This document shows, piece after piece, positions 26,195 to 37,484 of a stretch of 64,000 nt of DNA. The position numbers were made by a program, and so were the translations under genes. This DNA is from Akkermansia muciniphila (GTDB lineage: Bacteria > Verrucomicrobiota > Verrucomicrobiia > Verrucomicrobiales > Akkermansiaceae): NCBI RefSeq assembly GCF_040616545.1, contig NZ_CP156688.1:806001-870000 (forward strand). The letters are read 5' to 3'. The notes under the pieces are model-generated. The model saw only the letters and a list, made by a program, of their open reading frames with translations. It did no database searches and had not been told where the DNA came from. How positions within the stretch are numbered: the stretch's first letter is position 1; each line of letters opens with the position of its first letter.

Positions 26195-27004
26195 TCAGGG
26201 GTTCTGCATGCCGGAGTACCTGCGCACTTCCTTGATGCCCACTTCCTGCCGGAGCAGGGAGGAGAGCCACGGGTGGCTTCCCACCGCCGGGGCCAGGTTG
26301 AACCGCTCCGGCCTGGTGATGCGCGTGAAGATGACGCGCCTGATCTGGGATTTGGGCACCGTTTTGGCTCCGTAGCCGTCCGGCATGTTGGAGGACCAGA
26401 AGGTGACCGTGTCCCCGCCGTCCTTCACCAGAACGGTCAGGTGGCCGGATTCCCGGCGCCCGATGTGGTCCGTCCAGAATATTTTCATGAAGTCTCCGGG
26501 ACGGGCCTTCCGCCAGTCTTCAAAGTTGACGCCGGCCCCCAGCCTGTGCACCAGCACGGCCAGGCCGGGACCGTTGGCATTCGCCCAGCCCCACGGCCCT
26601 TCGCCGTCATGCTGGCCCAAGCGGGGGATGAGGGCCAGCCACGCGCGCTCGGAAATAACGGGCTGCGGCTGGGCGGCGTCCCACAATTGCAGGGATTTTA
26701 AAAGGAGCAGGTAGCAGGCGGAGGAACAGAAGGAGGGCGTAGCCTCCCGGAGGAGGAAGACGGGACGGCGCGTGCGGGGGTCCCAGCGGCAGGTTTTCTC
26801 CGCCAGGGCTTCCATGGCCTGCCTGTTGGTCTTGTATCCGCCGCCGGTCCGGAATTGGGAAAGCCCGGCGCGCAGGGACTGGTACCATGCGGCCTCTCCG
26901 GGAGTCATGGCCGCGCCGCGCCGCGCGGGGGCGTGTTCCGCCGCCGTAACGGCTGCGGGCCACAGCAGCCCGAGGCAGCAAATCAATGTCAGGGCGTTCC
27001 TCAT
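26195..27004 (-). CDS. Secreted NlpC/P60-like or related cysteine hydrolase (tentative)
   Basis: 269 residues from the ATG at 27004, giving a clear signal peptide (MRNALTLICCLGLLWPAAV, cleavage near TAAEHA). A central SFCSSACYLLLLKSLQLW could supply a catalytic Cys at a helix start, and later ARPGDFMKIFWTD followed by ESGHLTVLVKDGGDTVTFWSSNMPDGYG matches the PGDF...H pattern of NlpC/P60 papain-like hydrolases. The usual DCSGF motif is replaced, so the assignment is inferred. A longer upstream frame contains no signal sequence at its start and was rejected. Upstream of the DNA glycosylase gene on the same strand. Confidence 0.6.
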   Translation of the reverse strand: MRNALTLICCLGLLWPAAVTAAEHAPARRGAAMTPGEAAWYQSLRAGLSQFRTGGGYKTNRQAMEALAEKTCRWDPRTRRPVFLLREATPSFCSSACYLLLLKSLQLWDAAQPQPVISERAWLALIPRLGQHDGEGPWGWANANGPGLAVLVHRLGAGVNFEDWRKARPGDFMKIFWTDHIGRRESGHLTVLVKDGGDTVTFWSSNMPDGYGAKTVPKSQIRRVIFTRITRPERFNLAPAVGSHPWLSSLLRQEVGIKEVRRYSGMQNP

Positions 27005-27260
27005 CCTTGCCCCACAGGGTATACGGGCGGCGGAAAATATCAAGGGCGGATTGCGCGCGCAGCGCTGTACGGAAAGGGAAGAAGGCCATAGCCTTTTCCC
27101 CGGAATTCCTGTTGTTTTGTCTGGACTTATCGCACAACGTCCCTTACTGTGCGTCAGGTCACGCGCCGGGTATGCGGAGCGGAGAGGCAACGCACCTTGG
27201 GCGGACCTTGTTTCCGGTATTTATTTTTAACCACCACGGACCACATAGAGGCATCATACC

Positions 27261-30455
<3,195 letters not shown>

Positions 30456-30483
30456 ACGCGGACGGCCCCAGCCGTTTAAAAGG

Positions 30484-30522
30484 AATGCCCCGCATGCCGG
30501 AAAAGCATGCGGGGCATTTTTT
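30484..30522 (+). terminator. Rho-independent terminator after carB
   Basis: AATGCCCCGCATGC (30484-30497) pairs perfectly with GCATGCGGGGCATT (30505-30518) and is followed by a T-run to 30522. It also faces the 3' end of the convergent gene at 30534. Confidence 0.93.
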
Positions 30523-30533
30523 AACCGGAAACC

Positions 30534-32804
30534 CTATTGCCGGGTGACTTTCAGGCGCAGGAAGCGGCGCGCGTTCCCGCCGTGCACGGGCTCCGGGTCT
30601 TCAAAAACCGCTTCCGTTTTTCCCTTTGTCTCCATGACTTGAACGGGCGCCCACGTTTCCAGATCAGGGGAACACTCCACGGAATGCTCCACGTCAACGG
30701 CCTGCGGATTAACGGGCCATTCAAGCACAAGGCATTTGCCGCCGTTCTCCTTTTCCCTGACCGTGAGCCGGGTAACGCTTCCGCATGGCTTGAGCGGGTC
30801 AAGCCCCGTGGCGTACTTCATCAGGTTGGAAATGCCGTCCCCGGCCGGGCATGCGTCCGGAGCCATTTGGCCCTCCGGCGTTCCGTCCGGAAAACGGTCT
30901 TTCTTCCATTGGTCATACGGGCTCCCGGCCTGGGTGATGGAAAGCAGGCGGGTCAGCCCTTCCGGCGTGGCTACCTCCATGGAGCCGCTTCTGGAAGCGG
31001 GGGAATTGTTGGGAGCAGCCGTCACGGTGAAACTTCCGTCTCCATGGCCGGAGAGGGTTTCCGGCACGGCCCAGGACGCATGGGAAGCAACGTTCCATGC
31101 GCCCTCACAAACAACGTCTATCCGCACGCCCCCGGCGCCCTCCCTGCCCAGGGAAAGCTGTTCGGGAGAAATGCGGAAAACAGTCACCGCCTTCTGGGAA
31201 GATTCAAAGTACAGCTCCGGCAGGGAATCCTGCCCCATCTTCCACGGAGAGGAGTCATCCTCCCCAAAGGAAAAACCCAGCCCGTTCCACACATTTCCGG
31301 AACCGTCCACGGACGCGGAGGCGCCATTCCTGTTGTTGGAGCGGTGGACGGCGGAAATGTCCTCCCCATGCGCGGAAATGGCGGAGGCGCTGTTGAAGGC
31401 ATTGTTTTCCAGGACGGAATCCGCCATGTATCCCAGAATGCCCCCTGCATAAACGCTGGCCGCCGTGCCCGCGACAGACCCGGAAGCCGCGCACCCGGTA
31501 TAGCTGCCTCCCATGTCATAGCCGCAAAACCCTCCCGCCATGGCATAATAGGAACCCGCCGTTCCTTCCACGTTCCCGGCCCCGTAGCAGCGGGAAAACG
31601 TGCCTCCCCGGTGGTTGTACCCGGTGAACCCGCCCGCCATGGCCGTACAGGCTCCGGAGGCTGCCGCGGCGTGCGCCGCCACCCTGGAGACGGAGCGGCA
31701 ATTCTCGCTGCTTCCCAGACCGTTCCTTCCTGAAAATCCGCCCGCACAGGCATAATCCTGGGAAGAGTAAACACTTACTTCCGCCCCTCTGGCGGCGCAA
31801 TTCACGTACCGGCAGCGCACGCTGTCTCCGGTGAATCCTCCGGCCCAGCCCTTGGCGGAATGAAGAATCCGCACGCTGCCGGAGGCAGCGCAGTTCATGA
31901 ACCCGGCGCAGGAGGCAAACCCCATGAAACCGCCCAGCGTAAATGTCTTGCCTTCATCATCGGCCTCCACGGTACAGGTGGAAAAACAATTCCGGAACGT
32001 GGAGGATACGCCGTCATCCGCCTCCGGCAGAAAAGCCGCCATCCCGCCTCCGTAGCCATGGAAAAAGGAGGCAAATTCCACGCCGCTTTCCCGCGTCACC
32101 ACCACGCGGCCTTGGGAATAACAGCCCTTCAGGGAACTTCCGGCATGCCCCGTGCCCAGGAAGCCCCCGGCAAAAAAGGAGGCGGAAATGGAGCACGCGG
32201 CGCCGCACCGCACAAAGGAGGAACCGCCGCCGTCCCGCCCTACCAGGCCGCCTGCTTCATAAAGGGAGCTGACGCTCCCTTCCACCGTGCAATACAGGAA
32301 CCGGGTTCCCCTGGAAAAAGCCGCCAGGCCGCCGGCGGATGAAACAGCCCTGACGGTCTGGGAGACGGAAACGTTCCTGAGATGGACGTCTCGGATATCC
32401 GCCTCATGCAATGCCGCAAAAAGCCCTGCATGGGCAAGACTGTCCGTTTGCACGGAGACATTGGAAATGGTATGCCCGCGGCCGTCCAGCTTTCCCTGGA
32501 AGGCTCCGGTCCCGTCTTCCACGGCGGAAGAGGAGCCGATGGGCGTCCAAGCTCCTTTCAGAACAATGTCCCCGGTCAGGATAAAGTGCTTGTCCCTGTG
32601 CGCCGGTCCGCAATAACCGCCCAGCGCGGCCAGCCCCTCCGGACTGGAAATCAGGTAGGGGGCCTCCCGAGTGCCGTCCCCGCCGTCAAAACCGGACGCC
32701 CCGCAGACCGGAGGAACGGCAAGAGCGGCCATCAGGAACAGCCCTGCACGGAAAAGGGATGAACGAAACCTACCGGAGAAAAACAGGGAAAGGAGACGCT
32801 TCAT
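30534..32804 (-). CDS. Secreted GLUG-repeat protein with BACON-like domain
   Basis: 756 residues from ATG 32804 (MKRLLSLFFSG); a signal peptide extends to about PPVCGASG. Then come LISSPEGLAALGGYC and LTGDIVLKGAWTPIGS, typical lead-ins of GLUG/beta-helix surface proteins, and at least eight Gly/Cys-rich repeats of the form AGGF.G......NC.A.GSV (about 140-480). A BACON-like beta-sandwich (about 545-640, with WNVASHASWA and DGSFTVTAAPN) and a roughly 100-residue C-terminal module with a WP...VEHS.D...W pattern complete it. A surface or extracellular glycan-binding role is likely. It lies 4 bases after the stop of the LamG gene, hence an operon with the two genes upstream. Confidence 0.8.
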   Translation of the reverse strand: MKRLLSLFFSGRFRSSLFRAGLFLMAALAVPPVCGASGFDGGDGTREAPYLISSPEGLAALGGYCGPAHRDKHFILTGDIVLKGAWTPIGSSSAVEDGTGAFQGKLDGRGHTISNVSVQTDSLAHAGLFAALHEADIRDVHLRNVSVSQTVRAVSSAGGLAAFSRGTRFLYCTVEGSVSSLYEAGGLVGRDGGGSSFVRCGAACSISASFFAGGFLGTGHAGSSLKGCYSQGRVVVTRESGVEFASFFHGYGGGMAAFLPEADDGVSSTFRNCFSTCTVEADDEGKTFTLGGFMGFASCAGFMNCAASGSVRILHSAKGWAGGFTGDSVRCRYVNCAARGAEVSVYSSQDYACAGGFSGRNGLGSSENCRSVSRVAAHAAAASGACTAMAGGFTGYNHRGGTFSRCYGAGNVEGTAGSYYAMAGGFCGYDMGGSYTGCAASGSVAGTAASVYAGGILGYMADSVLENNAFNSASAISAHGEDISAVHRSNNRNGASASVDGSGNVWNGLGFSFGEDDSSPWKMGQDSLPELYFESSQKAVTVFRISPEQLSLGREGAGGVRIDVVCEGAWNVASHASWAVPETLSGHGDGSFTVTAAPNNSPASRSGSMEVATPEGLTRLLSITQAGSPYDQWKKDRFPDGTPEGQMAPDACPAGDGISNLMKYATGLDPLKPCGSVTRLTVREKENGGKCLVLEWPVNPQAVDVEHSVECSPDLETWAPVQVMETKGKTEAVFEDPEPVHGGNARRFLRLKVTRQ

Positions 32805-32808
32805 GGCA

Positions 32809-34215
32809 TCAGGGATGGTAATAATACTCCACACGGTCATAATAGGCGGTATTGTCCTGCGTGGGAGGATGGTCCCCCATGAATCCCAGGTTTTCCACGC
32901 TGCAATAAATGAAGAACGGGAAACTTGTTCCAAACGTCACCCGCTGGGTCTGCCGGACTTCACCGTCTATCAGCCATTTTACTTCATAATTGCCGTTGAC
33001 CAGCGTCAAATCCATCTCCACGGTATGCCAGCCCGTCTTTATAAGCTGTCTTCCGGATATGTAGGGATTGGCCTGGGAAGTCATCGCGACGACCAGGTCG
33101 TCATCTCCGGCGCCCAGCCTGGTTCTCTCCGCCTGGGTGCCGGAACCTATTTCAAAATCCAGTTCGTGCTGGTCGTCGCAGTAAATCCAGGCGCCTATGC
33201 TCGTTCTTCCGCACTTGTCCAGTTTGGGCAGGTAAAGGCGCCATTTATAACGCCCTGTGGTATAAATCTTGTCCTTCGTCAGCACTTTACGGCGGTCCTG
33301 CGTTCCCTTGCGCACATGAATGGCCAACAGGCCGTTTTCCGTAACGGTTCTCGGTTCGGGATTCGGGTCAGGATCATGGGGGGTATTCTGGTTCATATGC
33401 TGCCAGTCCTCCATCTCATTGAAATCCCACGTCCTGTGCCGCACGTCAACGGGAGGCGCGGAAGGGTGCGCCGGGTCCAGGAGATCGGGGCGGACGGCCT
33501 CCATGACCGCCCTGGCTTCCTCTTCCGTCGTAATGGCCTTCCCCCACAACGCGATATTGTCAAAATCAGCCGCCGCGGCCTCATTGGCATTGTTGCCCGT
33601 GCACCCCAGTCCTATCAAACGAATTCGGGGCGCGAACTGGAAATTCCCGGTAATGGTGCAGGTTCCCCTGTGCCTGCCGTCAATAAAGAGATTCACGGAT
33701 GTATTACGGATGGAATACACCACGGAATGCCACTCGTCCCCGGCGGGAACCGCCGGAGGGGATGCGCTGGAATTGCCGGATTCATCTTTCCAGGAGCTGG
33801 AACTCGTACCGCCTGCTCCCCAGATGGTCCAGCCGCTGTTGACGGTAGCCCCGTCAAGGGCAAACAAGGCGCTTCCCCCCGTATAACGGCGGACATTGAA
33901 TGAAATGGAAAAATCCCTGCTGGACAGGGGCAGGCCATTCCCATTGGAAATTTGCAGGCTGTTCCCGGTTCCGCCCGCAGCGCGTACATAACCGGAATTA
34001 TTCACGCCGCCCGTTTCATGATGCACAAGGCTGCCCGGGGTAATCATCACCGGAGTCCCTCTCGTAAACGGCACGTTGCCCGTACCGGCGGTAAGCTTCT
34101 CCGGAGTGCCTGCCGCGTCAAAATCCAGAAGATAGATCAACTGGTTGGTTGATAAATCCGCATGCAATTGATTACAAAGGCAGAGGGCCGCCCAGTAGAG
34201 TAGTTTCGTCATCAT
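32809..34215 (-). CDS. Secreted protein with LamG and GH16-like jelly-roll domains
   Basis: 468 residues; start ATG 34215 (an adjacent ATG at 34212 and a TTG further upstream are alternatives). Signal peptide MTKLLYWAALCLCNQLHA. The first concanavalin-A-like domain (about 25-240) has the LamG pattern DEWHSVVYSIRNTSVNLFIDGRHRGT and FDNIALWGKAITTEEE. The second (about 265-465) resembles a GH16/PL-type jelly roll: RYKWRLYLPKLDKCGRTSIGAWIYCDDQHELDFEIGSGT, GWHTVEMDLTLVNGNYEVKWLIDGEV. ELDFEIG recalls the ExDxxE active site of GH16, so glycan hydrolase or lyase activity is possible but unproven. It lies between two other secreted genes on one strand. Confidence 0.75.
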   Translation of the reverse strand: MMTKLLYWAALCLCNQLHADLSTNQLIYLLDFDAAGTPEKLTAGTGNVPFTRGTPVMITPGSLVHHETGGVNNSGYVRAAGGTGNSLQISNGNGLPLSSRDFSISFNVRRYTGGSALFALDGATVNSGWTIWGAGGTSSSSWKDESGNSSASPPAVPAGDEWHSVVYSIRNTSVNLFIDGRHRGTCTITGNFQFAPRIRLIGLGCTGNNANEAAAADFDNIALWGKAITTEEEARAVMEAVRPDLLDPAHPSAPPVDVRHRTWDFNEMEDWQHMNQNTPHDPDPNPEPRTVTENGLLAIHVRKGTQDRRKVLTKDKIYTTGRYKWRLYLPKLDKCGRTSIGAWIYCDDQHELDFEIGSGTQAERTRLGAGDDDLVVAMTSQANPYISGRQLIKTGWHTVEMDLTLVNGNYEVKWLIDGEVRQTQRVTFGTSFPFFIYCSVENLGFMGDHPPTQDNTAYYDRVEYYYHP

Positions 34216-34282
34216 GATCAACCGGATTCTGAAATGAAAAGCCTCCCGGAGCGAGCAAATAAACGGGAAAGAATGAGGCGGC

Positions 34283-35089
34283 TCAACGCCGTCTGCGCCG
34301 GATCAGGAGGCCAAGAAGGCCGAACAGCTCCAGAGAGGCGGCGGAAGCTTCCGGAACCATGGCGTCCGAAGCGGGATGATCTGCCAGGAATTGCACCTCT
34401 TCCGCACTCAGTTCCCTGTTCCACAGGCTGAAATCATCCATTTTCAGCGTACCCGCATTCACGCCGTTATTCCCGCAGCCCAATTGGAAAAAATTAAGCG
34501 TTCCGAGATCGGCGTCTCCAAAATTGTAAGTCGCCGTTCTCGTGCCGTCCAGATACAGGGAAATGGCGCCGTTCCCGGCCGTCATCGTAAAATTCTGCCA
34601 GTTGGAAGTATTGCCGGTCAACGTGCCTACATTCCCTGCATAAAAATTCCCCTGGGAGGAACTCACGAACAGTTGAATGGAATTGCCGATGGTTTCAAAC
34701 TGAAACGTCCGGCCGGTGTCCGTCGTCATGCGCAGGACATAATTGCCGTTCAGGGAAACGTCCTTGAATTGAAAATTAACGGAAAAATGGTTCGCGCTGA
34801 TATTGGCCGCACTTAACGCGGATGTTCCCGGATGCGCGCCGGAAGCTCCGGCCAAATTCAAGTGCCCCGCGCTGCCGAAAGCTCCGCCTGGCGCAATTCC
34901 CATTCCTCCCCACGCACTGATGCCCCCGGTATACCCGGTGTAGCTGTCGTATTCGGCCGCGGCGGTATCAAATCCCATGTGGATGGCCAGTCCTTCCTGA
35001 AGAGGAGAAGAAACCGCAAGGGAAGCGCCATGGGAAATTCCCATGGAAGACATTCCGGATGTTACTAGAATCATGGATAATATTCTCAT
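34283..35089 (-). CDS. LamG-domain protein with PEP-CTERM-like sorting signal
   Basis: 268 residues. N-terminal signal region (MRILSMILVTSGMSSMGISHG), a single LamG/concanavalin-A-like domain (about 35-235: NISANHFSVNFQFKDVSLNG, LYLDGTRTATYNFGDADLG, MDDFSLWNRELSAEEVQFL) and a C-terminal VPEASAASLELFGLLGLL followed by six basic residues. This is a PEP-CTERM-type signal, read by an exosortase/archaeosortase-like system. Likely surface anchored or released glycan-binding protein. The promoter would lie in the palindrome-bounded segment just upstream. Confidence 0.82.
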   Translation of the reverse strand: MRILSMILVTSGMSSMGISHGASLAVSSPLQEGLAIHMGFDTAAAEYDSYTGYTGGISAWGGMGIAPGGAFGSAGHLNLAGASGAHPGTSALSAANISANHFSVNFQFKDVSLNGNYVLRMTTDTGRTFQFETIGNSIQLFVSSSQGNFYAGNVGTLTGNTSNWQNFTMTAGNGAISLYLDGTRTATYNFGDADLGTLNFFQLGCGNNGVNAGTLKMDDFSLWNRELSAEEVQFLADHPASDAMVPEASAASLELFGLLGLLIRRRRR

Positions 35090-35106
35090 GGCGGTCTAAT
35101 TCTTAG

Positions 35107-35456
35107 CGGATTTTTAATCCGGGGCGCTTGTTCAGATTCAGCTGTGAAGGCTCGAAAACCGGGCGTGCCCGGTTGGACGGAATGCGAAGCATGAAGCCCG
35201 CAGGGCGAGTGAATCGGAAAGATGAACGAATCAGCCTTTCATTCTCCACTGGCTGTTTTCCCTCCAAACCGTGGGAAAAAGTCCTTCCACCGCAATCTCT
35301 GATGACCGCGCTGTCGGGAACACGGGCCTCCCGGAATAAATGAATGAACAAACTTCTGCCAGCCTTCCCCCGGTCTTTCTCCCCGCCATAGTCCGGGGAG
35401 TTTTTTCACAACCTCCTTTCCCTTAAAATCAACCCTTGACGCCGGATTAAAAATCC
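35107..35456. repeat. 350-bp segment bounded by inverted palindromes
   Basis: CGGATTTTTAATCCGG at 35107-35122 and CCGGATTAAAAATCCG at 35441-35456 are exact reverse complements. They share the CGGATT...AATCCG frame with the pair at 1006/1165 but have a different centre. The interior holds GC hairpins (AACCGGGCGTGCCCGGTT around 35157), a + strand terminator and no convincing gene; two short overlapping frames on opposite strands lack start signals and domain character. Function unknown. Confidence 0.5.
35379..35406 (+). terminator. Plus-strand terminator with no upstream gene
   Basis: CTCCCCG (35379-35385) pairs with CGGGGAG (35394-35400), followed by TTTTTT at 35401-35406. Both neighbouring genes are on the minus strand, so this would end a plus-strand transcript begun within the palindrome-bounded segment, or antisense transcription from the left. 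Confidence 0.6.
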
Positions 35457-35510
35457 GTCCCATGCCGTTAACCGTTTCCAGCGCTTCTCTTACGGCATTT
35501 CCTCAGGAAA

Positions 35511-36293
35511 TTACGCTCCGGTAATCTCCATGCACACAAGCGTAGCGTTGTCCTGGTTGGGAGCGCCGTCCCTGGTGATGCCGTCCAGCACGGAACGCAC
35601 CAGTTCCTCCGCAGACAGCATGGACAGGTAACGCATGCCGGCAGGGCCCAGGGAGTCCAGGTAAGGCCCCACTCCGTCACTGGCCACCAGCAGGCGGTCT
35701 CCCGGCAACAGGGGGAAACAATCAACCCGCAGATCCACGTGGGGCACCTCCTTCCCCATCAGGGCGGAAGTCAGGGAATGGCGGGCGGGATGGCACAAAG
35801 CCTCTTCCCTGGTGATGGAACCTTCCGCCACCATCTGTTCCAGCTCCGCGGAATATTGATGCAGCGCATTGAGCAAAAACATTTGCTCCTCCCGGACCAG
35901 CAGGAGAAGGGAATCCCCCACGCTGGCCCAGCGCAGCCCGTCCGCGCCAATCCAGGCGGCTACCAGGGTAGTGCCCATTTCATCGTCGGAGCCTCGCTTC
36001 TTCCGGACAATCCGTACCTGTTCATTGGCCGCGTGCACGGCGTTTTTCAGCCTCTTCCCGGGAGCGGCGCGTCCCTCCCGCTCAAACGTCCGTGAAAATC
36101 CTTCCACGGCAGCACGGCTGGCCAGCTCACCTCCGGTATAGCCCCCCATGCCGTCCGCCAGGACAATCACCAGCGCATCATCCGCCGCCAGGATGGAAAA
36201 GGAGTCCTGCTGATTGCTCCGTGCGCCCAGAATCTGGTCCCCATGCAATCCGGACACCAGGAAAGGTTCTTGAGAAGAAGGCTGCTGCATCAT
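35511..36293 (-). CDS. PP2C-family protein phosphatase
   Basis: 260 residues from ATG 36293. PPM/PP2C metal-dependent Ser/Thr phosphatase: GARSNQQDSFSI (first metal Asp), VIVLADGMGGYTGGELAS (core DGMGG), GTTLVAAWIGADGLRWASVGDSLLLL, LLVASDGVGPYL and APNQDNATLVCMEI are the successive motifs. A soluble, single-domain protein likely to counteract Hanks-type kinases such as the one at 5986-8562. A frame opening to 36404 adds a non-homologous leader and was not used. The Met-Met start leaves either ATG possible. Confidence 0.9.
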   Translation of the reverse strand: MMQQPSSQEPFLVSGLHGDQILGARSNQQDSFSILAADDALVIVLADGMGGYTGGELASRAAVEGFSRTFEREGRAAPGKRLKNAVHAANEQVRIVRKKRGSDDEMGTTLVAAWIGADGLRWASVGDSLLLLVREEQMFLLNALHQYSAELEQMVAEGSITREEALCHPARHSLTSALMGKEVPHVDLRVDCFPLLPGDRLLVASDGVGPYLDSLGPAGMRYLSMLSAEELVRSVLDGITRDGAPNQDNATLVCMEITGA

Positions 36294-36428
36294 GTGGAAG
36301 TTTATTCTAACATATCCCTTTTCCTGAAGAAAGCGGGAAGATGGCGAAGGAAGCAGTTGCCGCACCGGCGCGCCTCTCGGAACCAGCCAAGAAAAACTTT
36401 CCATTCATCATCCGGCGCCACCGGGAAA

Positions 36429-37172
36429 CTACCCGAGATAGGCAACGGTTTCATGGGGAATCGTGAGCTTTCCGCCCGTCTGGAAGCGGTCAAACAGATG
36501 GTTGAGCTCTTCCAGCCACGCGGCATGGCCCTCTTCCCGCTCTCCGGGGGAATAGGAAGAGGAAAGCATGCGCCGGATGTACTGTTCCCGCGTATAGGAC
36601 AGCTCGTTCGGGAAACGGAAGACCTGGAAATGATGGTCAAAGAAATCGGCTATCCTCCCCTGAATATCCGCCAGTCCCCCGCTGAAGCCGTAAAACCGCG
36701 GACAGTACAGGCGATGGATGCGCCCTTCTTCCAGAACCGCCGGAGAGTCTTCTGCCCTGGAATTCCAGATCAGGGCAATCTTTCCTCCCGGAGCCAGGAT
36801 GCGGCGGCATTCCCGTTTGAACGCGGCGGCGTCAAACCAGTGGAACGCCTGCGCCGCCGTCACCAGGTCCACGGAAGCATCCGGAAGCAGGGTATGTTCC
36901 GCCGTGCCGGGCACGGAATGGAAAAGCGGGAACTCCCTCAACAGCTTCTCCGCTTCTTCCCTCATGTCATTATTGGGTTCCACGCCGTACACGGTCCAGC
37001 CGCGCTTCAGCATGGCGCGGGACAGAATGCCCGTGCCGGAACCCGCATCCGCTGCGCGGAGGGGCTCGCGCCCTCCTTCCTGCGCCAGCAGGTCAAGGAG
37101 CCCCTCCGGATAATCGCGGCGGCCCTGGGTGTAGGAAGCGGCTTTTCCGGTGAATTTGCCTGTATTGTCCAT
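36429..37172 (-). CDS. Class I SAM-dependent methyltransferase
   Basis: 247 residues from the ATG at 37172. Rossmann methyltransferase with motif I AADAGSGTGILSRAM, then YGVEPNNDM, motif II/III LVTAAQAFHWFD and RILAPGGKIALIWNSRAED. The AFHWFD pattern and the N-terminal FTGKAASYTQGRRDYPEGLLDLL match the YafE/UbiE-like subgroup (Methyltransf_11). Substrate not deducible. It precedes the PP2C gene by 135 bases on the same strand and is divergent from nadE. Confidence 0.85.
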   Translation of the reverse strand: MDNTGKFTGKAASYTQGRRDYPEGLLDLLAQEGGREPLRAADAGSGTGILSRAMLKRGWTVYGVEPNNDMREEAEKLLREFPLFHSVPGTAEHTLLPDASVDLVTAAQAFHWFDAAAFKRECRRILAPGGKIALIWNSRAEDSPAVLEEGRIHRLYCPRFYGFSGGLADIQGRIADFFDHHFQVFRFPNELSYTREQYIRRMLSSSYSPGEREEGHAAWLEELNHLFDRFQTGGKLTIPHETVAYLG

Positions 37173-37484
37173 CACTCTGGCGGAAAATGTCTTTTCCGGG
37201 TCAAAGGTAAAACGCCGCCGTACCGCCTTGCCAGCGCCAATCCCGTTCTACGCCGCAGAAAAATCTTTCCGCCAGCATCCTGGACAGAATCTTCCGCCTC
37301 CCCTTTCCACAGCTTCCCGTGCCCGCATTATGAAGCCTGGCAGGAGTAGCGGCGGGTCCCACTCCCGGCTTTACAAGTCTTTCAGGAGCTTTTAGTATCG
37401 GGATCAGGCCCCGCACCTTCCGGCTTGTCCCCTGCTCCGGGGAAACAAAGCGTTGGCGGGCTTTATCTTCAGACCGTACCGCCC
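37173..37484. other. Intergenic gap between methyltransferase and nadE
   Basis: About 310 bases between divergent starts. A CCGGCTTGTCCCCTGCTCCGGGG stretch near 37420-37442 can form small hairpins. No gene, tRNA or clear promoter pair is seen. Confidence 0.5.

Noticed and set aside
35103-35351. Short frames on both strands inside the palindrome-bounded segment
   Set aside because: They overlap each other in antisense, lack start signals and signal peptides, and one covers the hairpin region. Kept as part of the segment description only.
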